DNA of 64,000 nucleotides from Salinicoccus albus DSM 19776 (GTDB lineage Bacteria > Bacillota > Bacilli > Staphylococcales > Salinicoccaceae). The position numbers were made by a program, and so were the translations under genes. The notes beneath the pieces are model-generated. The model was not told the origin of the DNA, did not search any database, and saw only the letters and a program-made list of their open reading frames with translations. Numbering within the stretch: position 1 is the stretch's first letter; each line of letters starts with the position of its first letter. The stretch is taken from NCBI RefSeq assembly GCF_000385175.1, contig NZ_ARQJ01000019.1, positions 1 to 64,000 of the forward strand, written 5' to 3'. This document shows, piece by piece, positions 55,006-63,975 of the stretch.

Positions 55006-56016
55006 TTGCTCGATAATGAAGAAATATTTGATATCACAATCATCGGCGGAGGACCGACCGGCCTGTTTACTGCCTTTTACGGCGGAATGAGACAGGCTAA
55101 AGTGAAAATCATGGACAGTCTGCCCCATTTGGGCGGCCAGCTGACCGCCCTTTACCCTGAAAAATACATTTACGACGTTGCCGGTTTTCCAAATATCAGA
55201 GCGCAGGGACTGGTGGACAACCTGACAGAACAGATGGAAATGTTCGACACTTCAGTGGTGCTCGATCAATCAGTTCAGAACCTGGACAAACATGATGATG
55301 GCATATTCCGTATTGTAACTGACAAGGAGACCCACTATTCCAAAACAATCATTATCACAGCAGGAAATGGCGCTTTCCAACCCAGACGTCTGAAGCTGGA
55401 AAACGCCGAGAAATATGAAAACAATAATCTTCATTACTTTATCGATGATCTGAATGATCTCGAAGGCCGGAAAGTCGTATTGTTCGGCGGCGGAGATTCG
55501 GCAGTGGACTGGGCATTAACGCTGGAACCGATTGCTGAATCAGTCACAATTGTCCATAGACGGGATAAATTCCGTGCACATGAACATAGCGTGGAAAAAC
55601 TCAAAACATCGAGTGTAAACATCCGCACCTCCTATGAGCCCGTGTCCCTTATTGGGGATGAGGAAGCAGTACAGCAGGTCCTCATTGAAGAAAGGAATAC
55701 GAGCGAGCAGCAGTTACTGGATACAGACGCAGTGATATGTAACTATGGCTTTGTTTCAACACTCGGTCCGATTAAAGACTGGGGGCTTGAAATCGATAGA
55801 AATTCGATTGTTGTAAACTCGAAACAGGAAACTGTAATTCCCGGAGTCTATGCTGCAGGAGATGTGTGCACCTATGAAGGGAAAATCAATCTCATTGCTA
55901 CGGGCTTTGGGGAAGGGCCGACAGCTGTGAATAATGCCAAGGTTTACATGAATCCGGAAGCCAAAGTACAACCTAAGCACAGTACAGCCATGTTCTCTCA
56001 AAATGAACAGGTGTGA
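55006..56016 (+). CDS. Ferredoxin--NADP reductase, YumC type
   Basis: The 336-residue flavoprotein is thioredoxin-reductase-like but lacks the CxxC redox pair, as in B. subtilis YumC. FAD-binding [44 protein letters not shown]-binding [11 protein letters not shown] and the closing [19 protein letters not shown] are nearly as in YumC. It reduces ferredoxin or flavodoxin with NADPH. The start is TTG: GAGGTGA ends about 6 nt before it; a GTG within that binding site is unlikely. It stands alone between cysNC and a decayed cadD. Confidence 0.9.
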   Translation: MLDNEEIFDITIIGGGPTGLFTAFYGGMRQAKVKIMDSLPHLGGQLTALYPEKYIYDVAGFPNIRAQGLVDNLTEQMEMFDTSVVLDQSVQNLDKHDDGIFRIVTDKETHYSKTIIITAGNGAFQPRRLKLENAEKYENNNLHYFIDDLNDLEGRKVVLFGGGDSAVDWALTLEPIAESVTIVHRRDKFRAHEHSVEKLKTSSVNIRTSYEPVSLIGDEEAVQQVLIEERNTSEQQLLDTDAVICNYGFVSTLGPIKDWGLEIDRNSIVVNSKQETVIPGVYAAGDVCTYEGKINLIATGFGEGPTAVNNAKVYMNPEAKVQPKHSTAMFSQNEQV

Positions 56017-56051
56017 AAAAAGAACGACTACTCAAATGGTGCATTTAATGC

Positions 56052-56270
56052 TCAGATCTGTGAAAACAGCGCATCGAATGTGCCATTTTCATGTATAATA
56101 TAAACACCAAAACCTCTGAATACAACAGGTACAATCCGTCCGTATTTCTCGATTTTTTCTGAGACAAAGTTTAAAGATGATCACCGATAACTTATCGAAC
56201 ATAGCATACCGGCCTTAATTAAAAAGACAATCACAGCTGCAATAATTCCAGGCATATTCAAAGCTGAAAA
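56052..56270 (-). pseudogene. cadD: Remnant of a CadD-type cadmium resistance transporter
   Basis: The minus strand reads MPGIIAAVIVFLIKAGMLCS, a stop, then, in another frame, SEKIEKYGRIVPVVF and FGVYIIHENGTFDALFSQI up to a stop. CadD ends with EKYxRIIVPxVFIxLGxYIMYENGT, so this is its C-terminal third, broken by a stop and frameshift. The upstream bases to about 56330 do not match anything I recognise. It explains most of the gap between the YumC and pseudouridine synthase genes. Confidence 0.78.
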
Positions 56271-56339
56271 ATACCGTCGAATATACACTGATACTATTTC
56301 CGGGGAATAGAAACAGTCATACGATATCGCCCCGCGAAA

Positions 56340-57011
56340 TCAAAGAAACCTATTCCATGGCGATGCATCCGGCGGCGGGCAGTCCACAGATACCGTTTCA
56401 TCTTTTGTCGGGTGTCTGACACTTAGATGTGCGGCCCAGAGCGCAATCTGTTCACCGGGCTGATTCACATACTGACCGTACTTCTGGTCGCCATAAAGCG
56501 GTGCGTCCTGATTTGCCAGCTGGACTCTGATCTGATGGGAACGGCCGGTCTGCAGTCTGACCTCAATCAGACTGCCTTCACCAGTTCTGTCCAGGACCTT
56601 ATAATCAAGAATTGCCTCCTTAGAATCCTGCATGCCACGATTTACAACACTGACCTTGTTCTTCCGCCGATCTTTATAGAGATAATCTCTCAGTTGTCCT
56701 TTGTCGGCAGGAAGGTGTCCCCGGGTGACAGCCAGATATTTTCTTTCGACTTGATTTTTCCTGATTTCGTTGGCCAGGCGGGCGGCTGCCTTCGAAGTCC
56801 TTGCAAAAACGATTGCGCCGCCGACAGGACGGTCCAGTCTGTGAACCAGGCCCAGATATACATTGCCGGGTTTGTTGTATTTTTCTTTTATGTAAGCTTT
56901 TAAGATATTCAACAGATCTCTGTCCTTTGATTCATCTGCCTGAACCGGAATATTCACCGGTTTTTCAACAGCCAGCATATGATTATCCTCATAAAGCACA
57001 TTAATTTCCAC
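56340..57011 (-). CDS. RluA-family pseudouridine synthase
   Basis: The 223-residue RNA-modifying enzyme has the catalytic loop HRLDRPVGGAIVFARTSKAA near residue 56 with the essential Asp. It lacks the N-terminal S4 domain of RluD, like short members (TruC/YjbO-like). LQTGRSHQIRVQLA near 145 and PLYGDQKYG are family marks. AAAGGAGTGATCCAGTGG precedes the ATG. The target uridine cannot be told. Confidence 0.9.
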   Translation of the reverse strand: MEINVLYEDNHMLAVEKPVNIPVQADESKDRDLLNILKAYIKEKYNKPGNVYLGLVHRLDRPVGGAIVFARTSKAAARLANEIRKNQVERKYLAVTRGHLPADKGQLRDYLYKDRRKNKVSVVNRGMQDSKEAILDYKVLDRTGEGSLIEVRLQTGRSHQIRVQLANQDAPLYGDQKYGQYVNQPGEQIALWAAHLSVRHPTKDETVSVDCPPPDASPWNRFL

Positions 57012-57150
57012 TGGATCACTCCTTTACCTAGTGTCTAATTTATCATTAATTGCTTCATTTGTGACATGCTTTACGTTTATCTTTTTTCATTTAGTATATA
57101 CTTAAAGTAATATAAAATAGTATAAATGAGGTTAAGAGAAGGATGGTTAT

Positions 57151-58749
57151 ATGAAACCCAGGATTATATTTTTGCTTAATTCCATAGACGTGAATAGAGG
57201 CGGGCTGACCAATGCCTCCATGAGACAGGCAAGCGCATTCGCAGATGCCGGTTATGACACTCAGATTTTAACGTTCAATTACGAACCCAGATTCCCCTTT
57301 ATCTGCAAAAAACTTGTACAGATGGGGAAAATCAGTGAAAGGGTCACCATCAAAAACATGTTCAGGGATTTTGCGGCCTACAACAGACGGGATAAAATAC
57401 CGATTGATAAACTGAAAGTGAACATCTCCGCCTACTCCGGAACATATGCTGTGACAAAAAGAGATAACCACAATGCATACAGGCTCTATAAAAATGGAAT
57501 ATATGAAAAATACATTTCCCTGAGAGATGATGACACCCTGGACTTTATTGATTACTTCAATGAGAATCGATACCGGATCAGGAGGGAACACTATAACTAT
57601 CACGGACACATAGACAGGGTGCAATACTTCAGTTTCGAAGAGAATAAAGTCAGGCAGGAAATTTTCTATGATAAATCCGGCAAAGCTTTCCTTAACCTCT
57701 GGCATGACCCCAGTACAGGTAATATCAGCCGGGTACTCCATATCGGCAAAAAGAATCAAGTGCTCTCTGAAACAACCGGGGACCAGACACTTCATAAGCT
57801 GCGCTGGCTGAACAATGTCATCAATGATGCGGACTCAGAAGTGGTCATTATTTCAGATACACGGTCCACTGATGAATTGCTGGTGAAATTGAATCATCCA
57901 TTAGCCAAAACAGCATTACGGCCTCACAGCAATCACTTAAGAAACCCGGATGACCCTGATTCTGAACTGAATAAGCGCAACAGATATACGATCAGAAACA
58001 TTGCAAATGTCGATGCGCTTGTGGTTCTGACTGAAAAGCAGAGAAACGACATCACAGATCGATTTGGTTTCAAAGATAGAGTCTTTGCTATTCCTAATTA
58101 TTACGAAGTGAAAATACCTAAAATCAGAAGCATGCGTTCACTGCTTGCCAATGTCAGGCAATTAGATAAACCGGAGAGAGACATGTCCAAAGTTGCAGTC
58201 ATTTCCAGATTTTCAAGCATTAAAAATATTGACCACACAATCAAAGCTTTTAAGACGGTGATCAAGGAAGTCCCTGAAGCCAAACTTGAGATCTGGGGCT
58301 CAGGTGAAAAAAAGGAAGCGTATATTGAGCAGATACAAAAACTGAACTTGCAGAACCACGTAAAGGTGAAAGGCTATACGCAAAATCCTGAAAAAATATA
58401 CCAGTCGGCAGCATTGTCAGTCGTCACTTCCAAGGCGGAAGGATTTTCACTTTCCGTCATGGAAAGTATGGCAAATCGCGCCCCGGTGGTAAGCTATGAC
58501 ATCAGATACGGGCCGTCTGATATGATCGAAGACGGGGAAAACGGCTTTCTCGTAGAAAAGGGGGATATTGGGGCATTGTCGGAACGGATCATCCATATGC
58601 TTAAAAATCCTGAGGAAACGAAAAGGATGGGGAGAGCGTCTGAAGAAACAATGGCTACAAAATTTGGCAAAGCGCACTATCAGAATTTATGGTTCTCTCT
58701 GGCCGGCCATCTGCTAAAAATCGATAAAAGGAAGGATAACAATGGATAA
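57151..58749 (+). CDS. Family 4 glycosyltransferase, TagE/TarM-like wall polymer glycosyltransferase
   Basis: The 532-residue cytoplasmic enzyme has the N-terminal acceptor domain with NSIDVNRGGLTNASMRQA, an inserted beta-rich region (about 80-235) as found in TarM and TagE, and a GT4 donor domain with VISRFSSIKNIDHTIKAF near 350 and the EX7E-type segment SKAEGFSLSVMESMANRAP near 430. TarM adds GlcNAc to poly(ribitol-P) and TagE glucose to poly(glycerol-P). It overlaps the TagF-like gene by 8 nt, so both act on the same polymer; the sugar is unknown. Confidence 0.85.
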   Translation: MKPRIIFLLNSIDVNRGGLTNASMRQASAFADAGYDTQILTFNYEPRFPFICKKLVQMGKISERVTIKNMFRDFAAYNRRDKIPIDKLKVNISAYSGTYAVTKRDNHNAYRLYKNGIYEKYISLRDDDTLDFIDYFNENRYRIRREHYNYHGHIDRVQYFSFEENKVRQEIFYDKSGKAFLNLWHDPSTGNISRVLHIGKKNQVLSETTGDQTLHKLRWLNNVINDADSEVVIISDTRSTDELLVKLNHPLAKTALRPHSNHLRNPDDPDSELNKRNRYTIRNIANVDALVVLTEKQRNDITDRFGFKDRVFAIPNYYEVKIPKIRSMRSLLANVRQLDKPERDMSKVAVISRFSSIKNIDHTIKAFKTVIKEVPEAKLEIWGSGEKKEAYIEQIQKLNLQNHVKVKGYTQNPEKIYQSAALSVVTSKAEGFSLSVMESMANRAPVVSYDIRYGPSDMIEDGENGFLVEKGDIGALSERIIHMLKNPEETKRMGRASEETMATKFGKAHYQNLWFSLAGHLLKIDKRKDNNG

Positions 58750-60871
58750 TCTGGTTTCCGTGATTACGCCGGCAGAAAAGAATGAAAGATTTGTTAATAC
58801 CGTTTTGGAATCACTCAGAAAACAGATTTTTACCAATTTCGAAGTCCTCCTGCTCCACTCCGATATCAGCCGAATGAAGCAAACAGTTGATGAAGTATAT
58901 CTCAAGGATGACAGATTCAGATTCATAGAAATCCCTGCGGGTTTGAATGTAGGAGCTGTGCGTAATATCGGTCTCGGAGCCTCCACTGGAGACTATGTAT
59001 ACTTTCTGGACAGCGATGACTACATCTCAGAAAACATGCTCCAGCTTTTAACCGACAACATCCATGATTACCCGATGATCAGAGGCAGGATGAAATCGAC
59101 TGATTTCAGCTCAAGTCAGGTAGTCATATTACCCGGCACTAATAAGATCAAAATGTTTTCCGCCAAAAGATACAACCTGGTCAGGGACAATTCATCCATC
59201 AACTTTATGATTTCCAAATCAGTCATCGAGCGTATGAATCTCAGATTTTCTGAAGAATTCAAGACATTCTCAGATCTGACATTCATGCTGCCGCTGCTGG
59301 AAGAAATAGAAATGGTACCGTACGTCTATGAGGCCATTTATTTTCGGAGAAGAGGGACGGACCCGATTAATCATCCATCTTTGAGACAGTCTCCGATCGA
59401 ACAGCTCGCACACGACCTGTTCGGTGTATACAATCGATTGAGAACGCATGATCTCAGTCAGGAGGCTCAGACCTACCTGGATAACAAGGTGTTGAATTTC
59501 TACAGAAAGCACCTGATATTGGAGTTTAAAGATCCATCGGCAATCGACCGGTATTTTGACGAACTTGTAGAGACAATGCAGAAAATCGATCCGGCAAGAT
59601 TAAAGCATAAAGATCTCATCCTGAAAAACGATGTCAGGTTAATAAAATCCAATAGAAAAAATGCCTTCAAAAAACTGAACAGTTTTCACAGTTTCCTTAG
59701 AGATCTCAAGCGGGGCGCTGGGACAAAAAGAAAACGGAATGAATTTTTCTATAAACGTCTCTTTAAAAACATGAGTGTTAAAGACAATCTGGTAGTTTTT
59801 GAAAGTTTTCAAGGGAAATCCTATTCCGACAGTCCCAAATATATATATCAGTATATGCTTGAGAACAAAGATGATTATAAATTCGTCTGGGTGATGAACC
59901 AATCCAGGGAATTGCCGGGGAATCCGACAACAACAAAACGTTTCTCATTGAAGTATTACTACCATCTGGCGCGGGCGAAATACATTGTCAGCAATGTAAG
60001 AATGCCGAACAGTTATATCAAGAAAGCGGGGCAGACCTACCTGCAAACCTGGCATGGCACACCATTGAAACGTCTCGCCGGAGATATGGCAGATGTTCAT
60101 ATGCCGAGTACCAACACAGCCCGCTATAAGATCAACTTCAACCGTGAAACTGATAAATGGGACTACCTGATTGCACCGAACCAATATTCTGCAGATATCT
60201 TCAGAAGAGCATTCTGGTTTAACAACACGATGCTTAACACGGGATACCCACGGAACGATATTTTGATAAACTTCAATAATGCAGAAACGATCAATAAGCT
60301 CAAGAATCTTTTAGCGCTGCCGGCGGGTAAAAAGATCATTCTCTATGCGCCCACATGGCGTGATGATGAATACTACGCAGCCGGGAAGTATAAATTTGAT
60401 TTAAATCTTGATCTTCACCGCCTGAAAGAAGCATTCGGAGACGAGTATATCATCCTGCTCAGGATGCACTATGTCGTTTCCTCCAATATTGATCTAACCG
60501 GATTGGAAGGTTTTGCATACGATGTTTCCAGTTACAGTGATGTAAGCGAACTCTTTTTGGTTTCCGATATGCTGATCACGGATTATTCATCAGTATTCTT
60601 CGACTATGCCAACCTGAAGCGGCCGATCCTTTTCTATACTTATGACATAGAAAAGTATGAAGGGCAGCTGCGCGGTTTTTATATCGACATGGCAACAGAA
60701 CTGCCCGGCCCATTGCTCATGACCACTGACGATATAATCAATGCGATCGGCAATATTGATCAAGTTGAAGCAGATTACAGAGATCGCTATAATCAGTTCC
60801 ACAAGAGGTTCTGCAGCTGGGATGACGGGCGTGCTTCAGAAGAAGTTGTGAATACAGTTTTTGAAAATTAA
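58742..60871 (+). CDS. Two-domain GT2/CDP-glycerol glycerophosphotransferase, TagF-like
   Basis: The 709-residue protein joins an N-terminal GT2 glycosyltransferase domain (about 1-280, FLDSDDYIS with the DxD at 90-93) to a C-terminal Glyphos_transf domain (about 350-705). The latter shows LQTWHGTPLKRLAGDM near 437, RLHRLKEAF, LLRMHYVVSSN and ITDYSSVFFDYANLKRP near 613, the catalytic marks of TagF/TarF/TarL, which add glycerol- or ribitol-phosphate units to teichoic acid. The GT2 part may prime or decorate the chain. It is the second gene of the pair and ends at a terminator. Confidence 0.87.
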   Translation: MDNLVSVITPAEKNERFVNTVLESLRKQIFTNFEVLLLHSDISRMKQTVDEVYLKDDRFRFIEIPAGLNVGAVRNIGLGASTGDYVYFLDSDDYISENMLQLLTDNIHDYPMIRGRMKSTDFSSSQVVILPGTNKIKMFSAKRYNLVRDNSSINFMISKSVIERMNLRFSEEFKTFSDLTFMLPLLEEIEMVPYVYEAIYFRRRGTDPINHPSLRQSPIEQLAHDLFGVYNRLRTHDLSQEAQTYLDNKVLNFYRKHLILEFKDPSAIDRYFDELVETMQKIDPARLKHKDLILKNDVRLIKSNRKNAFKKLNSFHSFLRDLKRGAGTKRKRNEFFYKRLFKNMSVKDNLVVFESFQGKSYSDSPKYIYQYMLENKDDYKFVWVMNQSRELPGNPTTTKRFSLKYYYHLARAKYIVSNVRMPNSYIKKAGQTYLQTWHGTPLKRLAGDMADVHMPSTNTARYKINFNRETDKWDYLIAPNQYSADIFRRAFWFNNTMLNTGYPRNDILINFNNAETINKLKNLLALPAGKKIILYAPTWRDDEYYAAGKYKFDLNLDLHRLKEAFGDEYIILLRMHYVVSSNIDLTGLEGFAYDVSSYSDVSELFLVSDMLITDYSSVFFDYANLKRPILFYTYDIEKYEGQLRGFYIDMATELPGPLLMTTDDIINAIGNIDQVEADYRDRYNQFHKRFCSWDDGRASEEVVNTVFEN

Positions 60872-60896
60872 TTCATTCACCATCATAAGAACGAGC

Positions 60897-60946
60897 ACCC
60901 GAATAATGGACAGCAGGTAATCATCATCCATTACTCGGGTTTTTTA
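60897..60946 (+). terminator. Terminator of the glycosyltransferase pair
   Basis: ACCCGA.TAATGGA pairs with TCCATTA.TCGGGT around a 16-nt loop and is followed by TTTTTT. Confidence 0.88.
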
Positions 60947-60995
60947 TGGCAAGGGGTACTATTGTTACAATGAATCAGAGAATCAGGTGATTATT

Positions 60996-61712
60996 ATGAA
61001 GAATAACATGGCCAAATGGATAATACTTGCAGTGGCAGCAGTGGTTTTAATATCTGCCGTCATCTATCTCCTTGCTGTTAATTTTGGGACAACGAATGTC
61101 CGGCAGGCTACAGAAGGCGACCATGATGATATCAAAGTGGCAGCAGTGGGGGACAGTATCACCTATGGACTTTCGGTGAATAACTGGTCTGAAAACGCAT
61201 ATCCGCATCAGCTGGCAGATCTTTTAGGGGAGGAATACTGGGTGATGAATTACGGTGCCAATAATTATGCGGCAATGCACAGTGCCGATTTCCCTTATAC
61301 TGACACCCAGGAATATCAGGACAGTCTGGAATTCAACCCGGATATTGCCGTCATCATGCTGGGCACCAACGACTCAAAAGATATCAATTGGCAGGGAACT
61401 GAACAATTCAGGGAAGAATATACAGCGCTCATTGATTCCTATATCGATAATAACCCTGAAACTGAAATATATCTCGCTACCCCGCCAAAAGCGTTCAATG
61501 ATGCCTCACGGCCGGGAGATATAAACAATGAAAATATCGATGATATCGCAGCGGTTATCAAAGACGTGTCAGCTGGGAAGAATACTGAACTTATTGACAT
61601 CAACCAACTCTCAGAAGAAAATGAACAATGGTTTGAGATGGACGGTATTCATCCTGATGCAGAAGGCGCACAAAACATTGCCGAAGCAGTCTATCAGCAT
61701 ATTGCCGAGTGA
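60996..61712 (+). CDS. Membrane-anchored SGNH/GDSL hydrolase
   Basis: The 238-residue protein has an N-terminal anchor or signal (about 8-28) and an extracellular SGNH domain. All four blocks are visible: VGDSITYG (Ser), NYGANNY (Gly), MLGTNDSK (Asn) and DGIHPDAEG (Asp-x-x-His). It is likely an O-acyl esterase or acyl-transfer enzyme acting on a cell-wall or secreted glycan. The ATG giving MKNNMAK has AGGTGATTATT ahead; a GTG in that site is unlikely. It lies between the polymer synthesis genes and the sulfotransferase gene. Confidence 0.85.
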   Translation: MKNNMAKWIILAVAAVVLISAVIYLLAVNFGTTNVRQATEGDHDDIKVAAVGDSITYGLSVNNWSENAYPHQLADLLGEEYWVMNYGANNYAAMHSADFPYTDTQEYQDSLEFNPDIAVIMLGTNDSKDINWQGTEQFREEYTALIDSYIDNNPETEIYLATPPKAFNDASRPGDINNENIDDIAAVIKDVSAGKNTELIDINQLSEENEQWFEMDGIHPDAEGAQNIAEAVYQHIAE

Positions 61713-61735
61713 GCTGCTCCGCGCATATGATGCAT

Positions 61736-61969
61736 CTAATCGTTATATAATATGATCCCGTATGAAATGACCAGAATCAGCCAGAGTACCAGCGCCATGG
61801 CAATAAAAAATATACTCCATTTCGACACTTTCTTATCCGCTTTATAGTCTTTACGTATCCGTCTTATAAAAGGAATCGAAAAGAATATCAACACCAATGT
61901 GCCTAATATTATCCTTAAAACCATATTTCCCGCCAATCCAATCTTTTTTAACATTACGATTGCCTGCAT
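61736..61969 (-). CDS. Small membrane protein of unknown function
   Basis: The frame gives up to 77 residues with two hydrophobic segments (MVLRIILGTLVLIFFSIPF and IFFIAMALVLWLILVISYGI) separated by a basic loop RRIRKDYKADKK. Three in-frame ATG codons are possible; none has a strong binding site, so the start is uncertain. It lies 30 nt downstream of the sulfotransferase on the same strand and could be cotranscribed. Confidence 0.5.
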   Translation of the reverse strand: MQAIVMLKKIGLAGNMVLRIILGTLVLIFFSIPFIRRIRKDYKADKKVSKWSIFFIAMALVLWLILVISYGIILYND

Positions 61970-61999
61970 TTGCTTTCAGATTCTTCATCAGACACGCTG

Positions 62000-62917
62000 T
62001 CAATGGAAGTAAGAAGCAGGGAGCTGAAGCTGATAATTATGCTCCAATGTACGGTTGCCTTCAGCATAATATTCTTTTAGAGTATCTTGCAAATCGGCAG
62101 GCAGTTGATATTTTTTATAATGCAGTCCGTAACTGAGTTTGTTTTGCAGGAGATACCGGGTAGGTAAATATCTTCGATGGGGGATGCGGATCCAGGCCAG
62201 GCTCCCCTCCGGATGGATCGGTGACTTGAAAAAGCGGTTCAATCGGCGTCCCACTGCCACCTGCATTGTACCGAAGCTCTTGTTCTTCTTGCGCACACTT
62301 TTAATTGTTTCGTAATAGGGGATTTCCGGTTCGCCCATGTAATTTAATAATTTCAGCAGCTCTTCTGAAGCGTTATTTTTAAAATGCTCATAAACCATGA
62401 CATGGAGATGGTCTTCACCGAACAACGCTTCTATTGTTTGCAGGTAAGTATGGTAATGGAAATTTTGGAGCGACCCATTATGCCGGCAATACTCTATGAA
62501 TGCTTCAGGCTCCATTACCCCGCCTTGATGGATGTGCTGTACATACAGAGAGGTCAGAAGATCGACTTGTTCACGCAGACCGACGACGATATGTACATCA
62601 TAATCCGGGGCAGGGAAAAGCCTTTTCAGGTCTTTTAAAATCGTGGACTGCCTTTTAACCTTTCGAGGCGCAAACGGGCTGCCGGATAATCCTTCATATG
62701 AAATGAGCATCGGTTTTTCATTATTGAAACTGTTAAAGCAGCCTCTAAGATCTTCAATCTGCTGATCGGTGAGTTTATTCAGCCGGAGCATTTTCAATTC
62801 CTGTGTAATCTGCTCCGGGTGGATGAAGTTCACGTTCTTCATATTGGGAAATATAGACTGCTGCATAAAAGTGGTCGCTGTTTTGTGATAGCCGACGTGC
62901 AGATAAATGGTACGCAT
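62000..62917 (-). CDS. PAPS-dependent sulfotransferase
   Basis: The 305-residue cytoplasmic protein carries both PAPS-binding motifs. The 5'-phosphosulfate loop is HVGYHKTATTFMQQ (residues 7-20, with Lys12 and Thr15/16) and the 3'-phosphate motif is LREQVDLLTSLYVQH with Arg115 and Ser123. No signal peptide is seen. GGAGGGGAAAAT precedes the ATG. Sulfotransferases are uncommon in Staphylococcaceae-like genomes. PAPS would come from the CysD-CysNC pair 7-11 kb away, and the wall-polymer genes between them suggest an acceptor. The acceptor is not shown by sequence. Confidence 0.82.
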   Translation of the reverse strand: MRTIYLHVGYHKTATTFMQQSIFPNMKNVNFIHPEQITQELKMLRLNKLTDQQIEDLRGCFNSFNNEKPMLISYEGLSGSPFAPRKVKRQSTILKDLKRLFPAPDYDVHIVVGLREQVDLLTSLYVQHIHQGGVMEPEAFIEYCRHNGSLQNFHYHTYLQTIEALFGEDHLHVMVYEHFKNNASEELLKLLNYMGEPEIPYYETIKSVRKKNKSFGTMQVAVGRRLNRFFKSPIHPEGSLAWIRIPHRRYLPTRYLLQNKLSYGLHYKKYQLPADLQDTLKEYYAEGNRTLEHNYQLQLPASYFH

Positions 62918-63049
62918 ATTTTCCCCTCCATATATTGCATGTGAAATTCTAAAATTATGTCATTATTATAGCAAAAGCGGAGATACCGGTAAATAAGCCC
63001 GGAGCGCTGGCATGACCCTAAAGGCGGTAATGAGTTGCTCAATGACAAA

Positions 63050-63094
63050 AGCATTCACTTAATCCAAGTCAGTCGAGAGGGTTAAGTGAATGCT
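63050..63094 (-). terminator. Terminator of the SDR gene
   Basis: A 13-bp perfect stem AGCATTCACTTAA/TTAAGTGAATGCT with a 19-nt loop is followed on the minus strand by TTTGTC. Confidence 0.78.
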
Positions 63095-63117
63095 CTGGCG
63101 AACATCATTTATATTTG

Positions 63118-63975
63118 TTATTCTTCCGCTGCTGGAGTGCCTGGTTCCATATCATAAGATTTCTGAACCATTTCATGTCTTTGACCTAATTGTTCATCGG
63201 TTTTTTTATCCCATAAATGCGCTCTGCGTTCTTTTACAAGGGGAATCATCTTTTCCGGGATAACATTGCGGTAATTTTTTGTTTCCCCGAGTATGACTTT
63301 AACAGAGGGTTCAATCACTGCTTCCGGATCGAATTGTTCGTACGGGAAAGCCGCTGCTTCATAATCAAAGATCGTTTCATCCGGACCTTTCTGCCAATTC
63401 TTCCATGTTTCAAATTCCCGGTCGTTAAAACCGGTCAGGTAAGGGCCCGGATTAATCGTCGCTACTTCTATGTTGAATTCCTGCAACTCCTGGCTCAGCG
63501 CTTCCGCAAAAGCTTCCAGTGCATGTTTTGAACCGCAGTAGGGACCGGAAAACGGATCTGACATGAACCCCGAAACAGAAGAGATAAATACAATACGTCC
63601 TTTTTGCTTATTGACCATTTCACGGGCAAAACCTTTGGTCAAAAGAATTGGAGCGAATGTATTGACTTCAAATTGATCACGGAGATTCTCTTCCGGTATA
63701 TCGATAAGAGATCCGCCTTCCTTCACAGCTGCGTTATTGACCAGCACATCAATATCCCATGTCCACGCTTTTTCGCGGTCTTTTGGGTTAGTGACATCCA
63801 GCTTTTCAACTTGCATATTAAAGCCACGCGCTTTCATTTCTTTTTCCAATGCAGAAACTTGAGAGAGGATTTCAACACCCGCAATCACCGATTTACCCTG
63901 TTCGGCTAATCTAAAGGCAATTCCTTTGCCGAATCCAGTGCCTGCGCCTGTAACGAGTATCTTTTCTTCATCCAT
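63118..63975 (-). CDS. Short-chain dehydrogenase/reductase
   Basis: The 285-residue NAD(P)-dependent oxidoreductase has the Rossmann motif TGAGTGFGKGIAF near residue 9, NNAA near 86, catalytic Ser in FISSVSGFM and YCGSKHALEAF with the Tyr-x-x-x-Lys pair. The C-terminal 60 residues are an extension past the core fold. AAGGAGGAATTTTGA precedes the ATG. The substrate is unknown. It is the rightmost gene of the window. Confidence 0.92.
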   Translation of the reverse strand: MDEEKILVTGAGTGFGKGIAFRLAEQGKSVIAGVEILSQVSALEKEMKARGFNMQVEKLDVTNPKDREKAWTWDIDVLVNNAAVKEGGSLIDIPEENLRDQFEVNTFAPILLTKGFAREMVNKQKGRIVFISSVSGFMSDPFSGPYCGSKHALEAFAEALSQELQEFNIEVATINPGPYLTGFNDREFETWKNWQKGPDETIFDYEAAAFPYEQFDPEAVIEPSVKVILGETKNYRNVIPEKMIPLVKERRAHLWDKKTDEQLGQRHEMVQKSYDMEPGTPAAEE

